A DNA stretch of 64,000 nt from Psychromarinibacter halotolerans. GTDB taxonomy: Bacteria; Pseudomonadota; Alphaproteobacteria; Rhodobacterales; Rhodobacteraceae. The notes below the pieces were generated by a model. That model was given only the letters and a program-made list of their open reading frames with translations, searched no databases and was not told the origin of the DNA. The stretch lies in the NCBI RefSeq assembly GCF_029168315.1, contig NZ_JARGYD010000006.1, positions 124,001-188,000 on the forward strand, written 5' to 3'. Positions within the stretch are counted from its first letter, which is position 1. Every line of letters starts with the position of its first letter. A program made the translations under genes and the position numbers. This document shows, piece by piece, positions 43,382 to 51,869 of the stretch.

Positions 43382-44404
43382 TCAGTCGCGCAGGACGCCG
43401 GCGGCCGACATGTTGGCCAGCGCTTTCTGATGTACCGCCGCGAAATCGTCGTTGGTCTCGACAGAGGCCTCGGCCAGACTGTTCGCTGGGTAGAAATCGG
43501 CGCTGCCGTAATAGTCGCGGTACATTTCGAACCGCGACCGCATCAGGCCGTTCGCCATCCCGGTGTCATGCCGCGCCGCCTGAAGCGCCTCGACGTCGAT
43601 CATCGCGGAACAGGCGTTCGACGCCTTGTCGCTTTCCTCGAAGGCGATCAGGTCGCCGCGATAATCGACGATCATCGAGTGCCCGCCGGTCAGCGTGTCT
43701 GAAAAGCCCGCGGTGCCCGAAAGATTGCACGAGATCAGGTAGACCATGTTCTCCGCCGCGCGGCAGCGTTTCGCGCAGTCCGCCAGCGTGCTGACCGGCG
43801 CGTTGTCGGGGTGCAGGATGACCTCGGCGCCACGCAGCATGAACGAGCGGGTGATCTCGGGCACCGAGACTTCGCCACAGGGAAAGATCGCCAGACGGCC
43901 GAGTTCGGTGTCGACCACCGGGAAGATGCCGTCTTCGCCATAGGCCGCGCGGTATTCGTCAAGGATGTCGTGCGGCGACGTCCAGCTGCCGGTGTTGATC
44001 CGACGATAGCGCAGGATGACCTCGCCTTTCGGGTCCAGCAGGAAAGAGGAGTTGAAATAGCGGTCGGGCCACTTCGGATCGACCTCGAAATGGTTGCCGG
44101 CAATATAGATGCCGCGCTTGATCGCAACCTCGGCCAGACGATCGGTGATGGCGCCGGGGATCGTGGTGCAAGCGCGTTCGATCCAGACGCTTGCGGGCAG
44201 GCTGCGTTGCGGGCCCTGAAAGACGAACTCGGGCAGAACCACCAGTTTTGGCGGCGCGTCGCTGTCGCAGGCAGCCTCGATGGCGGCGAGAGCGACATCG
44301 ATATTGCCGTTGATGACGGCCCAGGCGGCCTCTTTGGTCTCGGCGGGGAAGGCGAGTTTGCTGTCGACTTGTATACAGGTTGCGCGCCAGGGCGTGATGG
44401 CCAT
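43382..44404 (-). CDS. nitrilase/carbon-nitrogen hydrolase superfamily protein (paralogue 2)
   Basis: A 340-residue C-N hydrolase, paralogue of the gene at 33457 (shared opening WRATCIQ, GIYIAGN, WPxRYFN, RYRR, GAEVILHP). Glu59 in LVVLPEFVFQGPQ and Cys176 in LAIFPCGEVSVPE are in place; Arg135 (LRYRRINTGSW) again replaces the usual lysine. The conservation of Arg in both paralogues argues for a distinct subfamily rather than a decayed enzyme. Transcribed divergently from the broken GntR gene at 44630, with operator words between. ATG 44404. Confidence 0.88.
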   Translation of the reverse strand: MAITPWRATCIQVDSKLAFPAETKEAAWAVINGNIDVALAAIEAACDSDAPPKLVVLPEFVFQGPQRSLPASVWIERACTTIPGAITDRLAEVAIKRGIYIAGNHFEVDPKWPDRYFNSSFLLDPKGEVILRYRRINTGSWTSPHDILDEYRAAYGEDGIFPVVDTELGRLAIFPCGEVSVPEITRSFMLRGAEVILHPDNAPVSTLADCAKRCRAAENMVYLISCNLSGTAGFSDTLTGGHSMIVDYRGDLIAFEESDKASNACSAMIDVEALQAARHDTGMANGLMRSRFEMYRDYYGSADFYPANSLAEASVETNDDFAAVHQKALANMSAAGVLRD

Positions 44405-44510
44405 GTGAAGGCTCCGGTCGTTGGAAGGCCGCGGGTTCGGGCGGCGGGTGGGAAGCGGGGAAGTGGGCGCGCAGCGTCATGCGCGAAACATCTTCCAATA
44501 GGTGCTCCAA

Positions 44511-44530
44511 TGGCATACCGATGGTACGCG
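44511..44530. promoter_or_regulatory. GntR-type operator TGGCATACCG with adjacent half-site
   Basis: TGGCATACCG (44511-44520) directly followed by ATGGTACGCG. Midway in the 225-base divergent gap: 107 bases from the nitrilase start and 110 from the GntR start. Confidence 0.65.
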
Positions 44531-44629
44531 AGCCGTCAAGGCGCAGTACGAGTACGAATTTGGTTCTTGCGGGCACCTGCCGCTTTTTTGAGCGGCAGGT
44601 GCCGCTGGCCGGGAAGGGAAGGACGAAGA

Positions 44630-45316
44630 ATGGAGGATCTGAACGCAAGCGCAGTCCGCGAACGGCCGGTGGAAGAGGCGGGCGTCAGCCTTGCCGACTT
44701 CGCCTATGGGCGCATCCTCGACCGGATGCTGTCGGGTGAGCTGAAGCCGGGGCAGGTTCTGCAAGAGCGGCGGCTGGCCGAGGTCCTGGGCATCTCGCGC
44801 ACCCCAGTCCGCGAGGCGCTGGGGCGGCTGGAGGCGGAACAGCTTGTGTCGCGCCGGCAGGGTCGCATGCTGGTCGTGGCCGAACTCAGCGTCGAAAACT
44901 ACGTCAGCCTTCTGGACATGCGCCGCATCCTCGAGGTCGAGGTCTCGGGCCGCGCCACCGGGCGCATCACGCCCGAGGCGTTGCTGAAGGTCGAAGTCGC
45001 GATCATCGCGCTGCGCGACGCCGCCGAGGTCAGCACCTCGGAGCACTGGGACGTCGACGATCTCGTTCACAACACCATCGCAGAGGCGGCGGGCAATCCG
45101 ATGATCGTGGCCGCGATCCGCGATCTGCGCCGTCGTACGCACCTGTTCAACACCGCGCGCATCTCGCATCGCCGCAAGCCCGGCGCCTAAGAGCACCTTG
45201 CGCTGATCCGCGCCGTCGCGGCAGATGACCCCGAGCGGTCGCGCGACCTGATGGGTGCGCATCTTGACCACGTGCGCGATGCGATCATCGACTATATCCT
45301 TGGCCGCAGAACCTGA
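44630..45316 (+). pseudogene. GntR/FCD regulator with internal TAA codon
   Basis: ATG 44630 opens a GntR protein with intact HTH (ILDRMLSGELKPGQVLQERR, GISRTPVREALGRLEAEQLV) and most of the FCD domain (DVDDLVHNTIAEAAGNPMIV, RDLRRRTHLFNTARI). At 45188-45190 an in-frame TAA follows RRKPGA. The same frame then continues EHLALIRAVAADDPERSRDL and on to TGA at 45316, which is the expected FCD C-terminus. In the paralogue at 32489 the residue aligned to the stop is Glu (YEENAKLLDAIE), so a single G-to-T change in GAA would explain it. The product ends at 186 residues, missing the last FCD helices. It could be a recent pseudogene, a truncated DNA-binding protein or a sequencing error. Confidence 0.85.
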
Positions 45317-45356
45317 CCGGATACCAGACACCTTGACGGACGACCTTCCAACGGAG

Positions 45357-46751
45357 ATGCTCCAGCGCCGCCGCTTGATGCTTGTCGCGGCGCTGCTGGC
45401 GTTGTTCCTTGCCGCGCTGGAACAGACGATCATCGGCCCGGTGATGGGGGACATCGCCGCCGAACTGGGCGGCGGGCGTCTGCTGCCCTGGGTCGCCACC
45501 AGTTATCTGATGGCGGCAACCGCGACGGCGCCGATCCTTGGCGCGTTTGCCGACATCCACGGACGCCGCCGCGCTTTGCTGATCGCGGTGGGGCTGTTCG
45601 TCATCGGCTCGGTCGCAGCGGCACTGGCCCGCGACCTTGCGCTGCTGGTCGCGGCGCGGGCGTTGCAGGGCGCGGGGGCAGGGGGATTGATCGCGCTGCC
45701 CTTCGTTGTCGTCGCCGACCTTGTGCCGATGCGCAAGCGGGCGTTGTTCGCCGCCGGGATCTCGACCATCTATGCGGTGTCCTCGGTCTTTGGGCCCGTC
45801 GCGGGCGGCATCCTTGCCGACAACCTGCATTGGAGCGCGGTTTTCTGGCTGAACTTGCCGTTGGGCGCGTTGGTCGCCGTCATGATCCTGATGGCAGACC
45901 GCACCGGCGCGGCACGGCGGACGCGGAAGATCGACGTATTGGGCGCGGGGCTTCTGTCTTTGGCGACGTTCGCGACGATACTCGCGCTGGACAACGCGAC
46001 GGGCTCGGCCGCGAATGCGGTGGTTGCGCTGGGCTTCCTGGCCGTGGCGGCGGTGTTCTGGGTCGGCTTCGGTTACCGCATGACCCGTGCCGCCGACCCG
46101 CTGGTGCCGGTTCACGTACTGACCGAGCGGACGATCCTTCTGAACGCGGTGGCGCTGTTCTGTGCGCAGGGCGCCAATATCGGGCTGGCGATCTACCTGC
46201 CGCTGTACTGGCGTTCCGCCTTCGGGATGACGGCGACCGAGGCGGGGGTGGCGATCCTTGGCTTCCTCAGCGGGGTGATGCTGGGCCCGTACCTTCCGCC
46301 GCGCCTGCTGCTGCGCGACCCGCGCTATCGTCCGATCATGCTGGCAGGGGCAAGCATCGCGGTCGTCGGAGGTCTTCTGCTGGCGGTCGTCATCGGCGCT
46401 GGCGGAAGCTTTGCGATGGTCGAGGTCGGGTCGTTTTCGCTGGGGGTCGGTGTCGGCATCATGTACCCGATCTTCCTGCTGGCGGTGCAGAACGCGGCGC
46501 GGCCCGAGAACATGGGCGCGGCGCTGGGAGTGATGGGCTTTATGCGGGCGATGGGCGCGACGGTCGGCGCGTCTGCCGCCGGGCTTGCCGCCGTGGCCTC
46601 GGGACTTGATGGGGGGCTTGATGGCAACGGCGGGGCGGGCTGGCCGGCGTGGACGCTGGTGGTGCCAGCGATCCTGATGATGGCGGTGGCGCTGATGGCC
46701 TGCCTGTGGATGCCCGACCGAGAGCTTGAAGGCTACTCCAGCCGGGCCTGA
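45357..46751 (+). CDS. MFS transporter, DHA2 (14-TM drug:H+ antiporter) family
   Basis: A 464-residue permease with about 14 hydrophobic segments. Motif A variant GAFADIHGRRRALLIA near residue 62; the N-terminal LAALEQTIIGPVMGDIAAEL matches the DHA2/EmrB family motif (LDxTIVNVALP-like). The start is uncertain: ATG 45357 has no well-placed ribosome site, and an in-frame TTG at 45300 would overlap the GntR end by 17 bases. The family exports drugs or metabolites. It lies downstream of the broken GntR gene in the same direction. Confidence 0.88.
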   Translation: MLQRRRLMLVAALLALFLAALEQTIIGPVMGDIAAELGGGRLLPWVATSYLMAATATAPILGAFADIHGRRRALLIAVGLFVIGSVAAALARDLALLVAARALQGAGAGGLIALPFVVVADLVPMRKRALFAAGISTIYAVSSVFGPVAGGILADNLHWSAVFWLNLPLGALVAVMILMADRTGAARRTRKIDVLGAGLLSLATFATILALDNATGSAANAVVALGFLAVAAVFWVGFGYRMTRAADPLVPVHVLTERTILLNAVALFCAQGANIGLAIYLPLYWRSAFGMTATEAGVAILGFLSGVMLGPYLPPRLLLRDPRYRPIMLAGASIAVVGGLLLAVVIGAGGSFAMVEVGSFSLGVGVGIMYPIFLLAVQNAARPENMGAALGVMGFMRAMGATVGASAAGLAAVASGLDGGLDGNGGAGWPAWTLVVPAILMMAVALMACLWMPDRELEGYSSRA

Positions 46752-46758
46752 TCCCCAG

Positions 46759-47688
46759 TCAGCCGCAAAGGTCCGCGAGCCGCGCTTCCTGCCGTTTGAT
46801 GAGCGTTTCGACCTCTGCCACCGCGGCAGGGGCGAGCGGCGCACCGGGCGCGCGGATCTTCGACGAGGCGATCACCCCGCGCGCGTGGAACACGTACTTG
46901 CGCACCGCCAGTCCGACGCCCGGCTGCTGTTCGTACCGTACCAGCGGCAGGTAGGCGTCGAAGATGTCGCGCGCGTGTTCGATCTCGCCCGCGGTCATCA
47001 GCTTGCAAACATCGGCCATCATACGCGGGAAGCAGAAGCCGGTCATCGCGCCGTCGGCGCCACGGGCCATTTCCTCGGGCAGAAACATGCCGCCATTGCC
47101 GCACAGAATGGCGGTTCGACGGCGTCCTTCGGCCTCGGCCTTGCGCAGCGCCGAAATCTTCTCAAGCCCCGGCCAGTCCTCGTGCTTGAGCATCACGATG
47201 GACGGATGGGCTTCGAAGATGCGGCCAAGGGTGGCGGTCGAAATCGGGACGGTGGTCGACAGCGGGAAGTCCTGCAGAACCAGCGGGACGTCGGTGCCGA
47301 TGGCATCGACGACGTTGGTGTAATACGCCTCGATGGTTTCGTTGGTGGTCAGCGACGGCGGCGGTGCGACCATGACGCCAGCCGCGCCCGCGTCCATCGC
47401 GGCCTTGGTCAGTTCCGAAATCGCAACGAGGCCCGAGGCCGACACGCCGACCACGACGGGCAGGTCTGGCACACGGCCAATCACCCGTTCCACGAAGGTC
47501 CGAGCCTCGGGCTGGGTCAGCTTGGACGCTTCGCCCATCATGCCAAGGATCGTCAGCCCGCTTGCGTCCTCCTTCACGTAGAAGTCGGTCAGGCGGTCGG
47601 TGCTGTCGAGGTCTAGCGATCCATCCTCGGCAAATGGGGTCGCCGAGATGGTGAAGACACCGTTGGACCGGGCAGTGATAAGCGGCAT
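46759..47688 (-). CDS. dihydrodipicolinate synthase family (DapA-like) lyase/aldolase
   Basis: A 309-residue TIM-barrel class I aldolase. The Schiff-base Lys168 lies in SIVMLKHEDWPG and the GEA loop (GMMGEASKLT near residue 50) binds the pyruvate-type carboxylate. The YNxP motif of true DHDPS is replaced by QDFP (Gln139), so the relay tyrosine is absent. This argues against lysine biosynthesis and for a catabolic lyase, hydratase or aldolase. It is downstream of the truncated ABC ATPase on the same strand. The gene ends convergently with the MFS gene, eight bases apart. Confidence 0.85.
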   Translation of the reverse strand: MPLITARSNGVFTISATPFAEDGSLDLDSTDRLTDFYVKEDASGLTILGMMGEASKLTQPEARTFVERVIGRVPDLPVVVGVSASGLVAISELTKAAMDAGAAGVMVAPPPSLTTNETIEAYYTNVVDAIGTDVPLVLQDFPLSTTVPISTATLGRIFEAHPSIVMLKHEDWPGLEKISALRKAEAEGRRRTAILCGNGGMFLPEEMARGADGAMTGFCFPRMMADVCKLMTAGEIEHARDIFDAYLPLVRYEQQPGVGLAVRKYVFHARGVIASSKIRAPGAPLAPAAVAEVETLIKRQEARLADLCG

Positions 47689-47754
47689 GGAAACTCCGTA
47701 TCGTCAGGGCCGGCCGCGCACGAACGTGAAAGCCGCGCGCCGCGGGCGGGGGGC

Positions 47755-48351
47755 TTACTCGGCGGGGACGTAGACCACGTCCTCGCGGGTCAGCGCGTCG
47801 AGCGCGCCGAAGGGCTCGTCCATCAGCAGGATTTTCGGATCGAGGATCAGCGACCGCGCGATGGACGCGCGCTGCTGCATGCCGCCCGACAGTTCGTGGG
47901 GCATCCGGCCGCCCATGTCGCCCAGCCCGACCATCTCAAGCAGTGTCTGCGCGCGGGCACGGTCGTCGGCGGTCGTTCGGCGCAGGGCGCGGACGGGGTA
48001 AAGCACATTCTTCAGCACCGACAGCCAAGGCAGTAGCGTCGGGCGTTGGAACACGATGGCGACCTGCGAGAACCCCCGCCGCCGCTTTCCGCCACCGATC
48101 CAAATGTCCCCGTTGCTCGGCTCCTGAAGCCCGGCCAGCATCCGCAGCACCGTCGACTTGCCGCAGCCGGAGGGGCCGACAAGCGACACGATCTCACCGT
48201 CCTGAATGCGCAGGTTAAAGTCTTCGACCGCCGTCAGGTCTTCGCCGGTCCGGGTGCGGAATGTCACCCCGGCGTGGGCGAGTTCGATCAAGGTTTGCGG
48301 CGCGCCCGAGGGAGCGGCGTCCACGGTGCGCAGATGCGATACGGTTGCCAT
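47755..48351 (-). pseudogene. ABC transporter ATPase (SsuB/TauB type), C-terminally truncated
   Basis: 198 residues against about 260 for the family. Walker A GPSGCGKST, signature ELSGGMQQRASIARSL and Walker B LLMDEPFGALDAL are intact. The sequence then ends EDVVYVPAE, so the H-loop (THD) and the C-terminal helices are missing. No permease or receptor gene accompanies it. A nucleotide could be bound but normal ATP hydrolysis is unlikely. Probably the relic of a deleted importer; it now precedes the DapA-like gene by 66 bases. Confidence 0.75.
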
Positions 48352-48414
48352 TCACTTATCCGGAATAGTGTCGTTAAAACGGGGGTCTGTTGTAAAAGGT
48401 GCGCTGAAAGAATT

Positions 48415-48424
48415 TGGCATACCA
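48415..48424. promoter_or_regulatory. GntR-type operator TGGCATACCA
   Basis: Same palindrome class as the sites at 30986, 33396 and 42995, 64 bases upstream of the truncated ATPase start (48351). Confidence 0.75.
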
Positions 48425-48555
48425 GCTGCACACCGGAAAATCCCGGCCTTGTGCTCGTTTTCGCTGCACAACCGGCCAGAGCCGTATCAAAGTGCCTTGC
48501 GATTGTGCGCTTGGGCGATGTGAAACGTCTCAGGCCGATGGCTTGGCTTGTGGTT

Positions 48556-48577
48556 TGGTATGACATCGGAATACCGA
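48556..48577. promoter_or_regulatory. paired operator half-sites upstream of SDR tandem
   Basis: TGGTATGACA (48556-48565) and GGAATACCGA (48568-48577) form an interrupted inverted repeat (GGTAT...ATACC) about 80 bases before the SDR start (48653). Confidence 0.6.
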
Positions 48578-48652
48578 TGACACACCAAAGTCGCGGAGCC
48601 GTCGAATCCGACGCGCCCGCGCGGAACGACGCAACAGGACGAAAGGCACCGG

Positions 48653-49327
48653 ATGGCCACCATCCTTATATCGGGCGCGAACCGGGGCATCGGTCTAGAG
48701 CTTGCCCGACAATTCGCCGCCGACGGCTGGGAGGTCATCGGCACCGCACGCCGCCCCGAAGCCGCCGACGCGCTTCGCGCCACCGGGGCAGAGGTTCTGC
48801 CTTTGGAAGTGACCGACCCCGCATCGATCGCTGCGCTGGTTCATTCGCTGAACGGGCGCCCCATCGACGTGCTGATCGCCAATGCGGGCATCGCCATCAA
48901 CCTCGAGGCAAAGCCCGCCGAGGTCACTAAGGACGAGTTCCTCAAGGTCGTCGGCACCAACACCTTCGGCCCGCTCGCGTTGGCCACGGCGCTGAAACCG
49001 AACCTGCTGGCGGGCGAAAAACGCATCGTCACCGCGATGTCGAGCCTGATGAGTTCCATCGAGGCGAACGACTGGGGAAAGCAGTACAGTTACCGCGCGT
49101 CGAAGACCGGGTTGAACGCCGTCTGGCGCGCTCTGACGCTGGAGTGGGAGCCCGAGGGACTGACCTGCGTTTTGCTGCGCCCCGGCTTCGTGGCAACCGA
49201 AATGACAGGCGGGCAGGGGCTTGCGGTCGAGGAAAGCGTCGCCGGTATGAAGCGTGTTGTCGAAGGGCTGACCCCTGCGGATGCCGGCCGGATCATCGGC
49301 TACGACGGGCTGGATGTCCCGTGGTGA
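48653..49327 (+). CDS. SDR-family oxidoreductase (tandem copy 1)
   Basis: A 224-residue short-chain dehydrogenase. NAD(P) loop ISGANRGIGLELARQ near residue 6, NAG motif LIANAGIAIN near 78, catalytic Ser in AMSSLMSS near 124, and YxxxK in SYRASKTGLNAVW near 146. The short length and SYRASK match the csgA/C-factor-like group of SDRs. Followed after 25 bases by a paralogue in the same direction, with the same end (YDGLDVPW versus YDGATVPW). Under a TGGTAT-type operator. Confidence 0.9.
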   Translation: MATILISGANRGIGLELARQFAADGWEVIGTARRPEAADALRATGAEVLPLEVTDPASIAALVHSLNGRPIDVLIANAGIAINLEAKPAEVTKDEFLKVVGTNTFGPLALATALKPNLLAGEKRIVTAMSSLMSSIEANDWGKQYSYRASKTGLNAVWRALTLEWEPEGLTCVLLRPGFVATEMTGGQGLAVEESVAGMKRVVEGLTPADAGRIIGYDGLDVPW

Positions 49328-49352
49328 TCGTCCTCGCGAAAGGAATGAAGTG

Positions 49353-50036
49353 ATGCCTACCGTTCTGATCACCGGCGCCAACCGTGGCATCGGGCTGGAA
49401 TTTGCCCGCCAATACGCCGCCGAGGGCTGGGAGGTGCTTGCCGCCAACCGCACACCGTTCAAGCCGATGGACATCGTCGACCTCGGCCCCGGCACCCGCG
49501 AGCTGCGCTATGACGGGCTGAACGAAGCGTCGGTCGCCGACGTCGCCGCCCGGCTGAAAGGCCATGCCATCGACGTGGCGATCATGAACGCGGGCTATGG
49601 CGACGACCAGCAGCTTGCGCCGGAAGAGATCCACGAGGCGCACTGGCAGCGGATGATGCTGACCAACACCTGGGCGCCGTTCCGGCTGGCCACGCTGATC
49701 GAAGAAAACCTGAAGGCCGGCGAGAAGAAGACGCTGGTCGAGATCTCCAGCCTTGCGGCGTCGAACGGCACCTACACCGGCAAACGCCAGTTCGTTTACC
49801 GCGCCTCGAAAGCCGCGCTGAACCAACTGTGGCGCTCGTTGGCGGCAGAGTGGAAGCCATGGGGCTGCATCTGCCTCGCCCTTCGTCCGGGCCTTGTCCA
49901 GACACGCATGACCGACTATGCGGGCGAATTGCTGCCCGAAGAGTCCGTGACGCAGTTGCGCCAGGTCATAGCCAACGCAACGCCCGAGCAAAGCGGCATG
50001 CATATCAATTACGACGGGGCGACTGTCCCGTGGTGA
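49353..50036 (+). CDS. SDR-family oxidoreductase (tandem copy 2)
   Basis: A 227-residue paralogue of the preceding gene: ITGANRGIGLEFARQ, IMNAGYGDD, catalytic SSLAASN and YRASKAALNQLW. Both Tyr and Lys are present, unlike the SDR at 41058. ATG 49353 follows AAGGAATGAAG. The tandem arrangement points to local duplication. The product likely acts on a carbonyl or alcohol intermediate of the local pathway; no substrate can be named. Confidence 0.9.
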   Translation: MPTVLITGANRGIGLEFARQYAAEGWEVLAANRTPFKPMDIVDLGPGTRELRYDGLNEASVADVAARLKGHAIDVAIMNAGYGDDQQLAPEEIHEAHWQRMMLTNTWAPFRLATLIEENLKAGEKKTLVEISSLAASNGTYTGKRQFVYRASKAALNQLWRSLAAEWKPWGCICLALRPGLVQTRMTDYAGELLPEESVTQLRQVIANATPEQSGMHINYDGATVPW

Positions 50037-50157
50037 TCGGGTGCAGAGCAGGGCATGCCAGTAGCGTACGGCGATGACCAGGCACACCCTGAGGTGCCCC
50101 TATATTTGTAGACGTCTTGCCGCCTAACTGTGAGGCGAGGAGGCCCTCAGGGAGACT

Positions 50158-50361
50158 GTGGCGACCAATGCCGACGAATTCGCCATGAGCCTTCAGCCGG
50201 TCATCTTAGATCTTCGGGCAGGAGGTTGCACCTCGCTCCCGCAGATAATGGACGCCCTGAACGAACAGGGCATCCGAACGCGACAAGACCGCCGCTGGCA
50301 TGTCTCGAACGTGCGGAACCTGCTTCGACGGTTGGATAGGGCCAAGGCTCCGTTATTTTGA
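50158..50361 (+). pseudogene. serine recombinase/resolvase C-terminal fragment
   Basis: A 67-residue frame (GTG 50158; in frame from 50134 after a stop) reading MSLQPVILDLRAGGCTSLPQ then DALNEQGIRTRQDRRWHVSN. This resembles the C-terminal DNA-binding part of resolvases and recombinases (L...LNxxGIxTxxGxxWxxxxVxxxL). The catalytic serine domain is missing upstream. Probably a relic of a mobile element at the edge of the catabolic block. Confidence 0.6.
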
Positions 50362-50378
50362 GCCATTGGCCCAAATGT

Positions 50379-51869
50379 TCAGAGAAGGAAATCGCTCTCG
50401 GTCACGCCGGTCACATTTTCCAACTCGATCCGCATGTCGGACAAGCCATCGCCGTTCGTATCGGCAAAAACGACGGTGTCACCCGACGTGTTCACGTAGG
50501 TGCGGATGCTGGGGCCGGTACCACTGTAGGAGCCCAGGATCGAAAGGTCGAACTGCCCCGTCAGCATGCCCGAAAAGTCCAGCACATCCTGTCCCGGCGT
50601 GAAATCGGTGATCACGTCGCTGCCGCTGCCGTCACTGTCCGACACGCGGGTGAAAACGAAATTGTCCTGACCCGCACCGCCGGTCATCGTGTCAGCGCCC
50701 TCGCCACCTTTCAGCGTGTCGTCGCCGTCGTTTCCACTCATGATGTCGTCGCCTAGGCCGCCTGCCAACAGGTCGTCGCCCTCGCCGCCGTCCATGATGT
50801 CTACGCCGCTCCGGCCCAGCAGAACGTCGTTTCCAGCGTCGCCGTCGAGAACGTCGTCGCCGCGCCCGCCGTCCACGGTGTCGTCGCCCATCCCGCCGTC
50901 GATCGTGTCGCGGCTGCCTTCGCCCGACAGGTCATTGTCCCCGGCATTGCCCGTCATGACGTTGCGAGAGCTATTGCCGGTCCCGTCGATGTCCGACGCG
51001 CCCAGAAGGGTAAGGTTTTCTATGAAGTCGCCAAGGGCGAAATCGGCCTGACTCTCAACCGTGTCCACACCGCCACCGGGCGCTTCGTAAAGTCGGGCAT
51101 TTGTATCGTCAATTATGAAGACATCGTTGTCTGCGCCACCGTCGACCCACCCGGACACGAAACCGCCGCGGCCATCGAAAATGTCCATGCCGGCCCCAAG
51201 AACGACATCTCCCAAGATAGTTCCTGAATTGATCACGGTCTCGTCGCCGAAATCGCCTCGGACGCCATCCCCCGAGACTCCTGTCGTGGCAATAATACCT
51301 GCGTTCTCTAGAGTATTGACTTCACCTGCAAGCGTATTGAATTCAAACCCATTGCGATCCCCGGTGATTTCGCCAGAGTTGTAAACCTTTGAGCCATTTC
51401 CAGAGACGTTAACCCCGTCGAACTCCCCGGCTATAAGCCCGGTATTGGTCAGGAGATTATTGTCGCCCTCCATCGAAATTCCATCGCTTTGACCATATGC
51501 CGTCCCGGCATTCAGGATCTTGCTCCCATCGCCGATCATCTGGATCGCACGATCATTTAGGCCGGTTACCTCTCCGTAGTTGTAGATCTCGTGATTGTTG
51601 CCCGACATCTCGATACCGTCGCTGCTGCCAAACACACTGCCGGTGACTCCCACGTTGACGGTATTGCCTGATGAGCCAGCATCCGAGTCGACGGCGTCGG
51701 TCTGGCTGTAAACCGTGCCGTCGATCACCAGAGTTGCACTGAAAAAACCTAGAAAGTCGAAAGCATCCGCTACATTTGACAATGTAAATCCTTCACGAAG
51801 GACCCACAGGTCCGAGTTGGCATCCACATCGACGCCGTCGAAGTCTGTTCCAATGTATCTGACTGCCAT
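50379..51869 (-). CDS. RTX calcium-binding protein (hemolysin-type nonapeptide repeats)
   Basis: A 496-residue protein without signal peptide. Residues 70-240 carry about eight imperfect units with DGIxMxGxNxxIxNxG (GNNHEIYNYGEV, GDNNLLTNTGLI), suggestive of a beta-helix. Residues 305-415 carry RTX nonapeptides GGxGxDxLx (GGMGDDTVDGGRGDDVLDG and on), which bind calcium as a beta-roll. The C-terminal part (VITDFTPGQDVLDFSGMLTG, ending SDFLL) is typical of type I secretion signals. It is presumably exported through a TolC-dependent ABC system not in this window. The 5' half is visibly richer in A/T than its neighbours, suggesting transfer. Confidence 0.9.
   Translation of the reverse strand: MAVRYIGTDFDGVDVDANSDLWVLREGFTLSNVADAFDFLGFFSATLVIDGTVYSQTDAVDSDAGSSGNTVNVGVTGSVFGSSDGIEMSGNNHEIYNYGEVTGLNDRAIQMIGDGSKILNAGTAYGQSDGISMEGDNNLLTNTGLIAGEFDGVNVSGNGSKVYNSGEITGDRNGFEFNTLAGEVNTLENAGIIATTGVSGDGVRGDFGDETVINSGTILGDVVLGAGMDIFDGRGGFVSGWVDGGADNDVFIIDDTNARLYEAPGGGVDTVESQADFALGDFIENLTLLGASDIDGTGNSSRNVMTGNAGDNDLSGEGSRDTIDGGMGDDTVDGGRGDDVLDGDAGNDVLLGRSGVDIMDGGEGDDLLAGGLGDDIMSGNDGDDTLKGGEGADTMTGGAGQDNFVFTRVSDSDGSGSDVITDFTPGQDVLDFSGMLTGQFDLSILGSYSGTGPSIRTYVNTSGDTVVFADTNGDGLSDMRIELENVTGVTESDFLL

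Noticed and set aside
50640..50960. Short DNA repeats considered as CRISPR or minisatellite
   Set aside because: They encode RTX nonapeptides within an intact reading frame.
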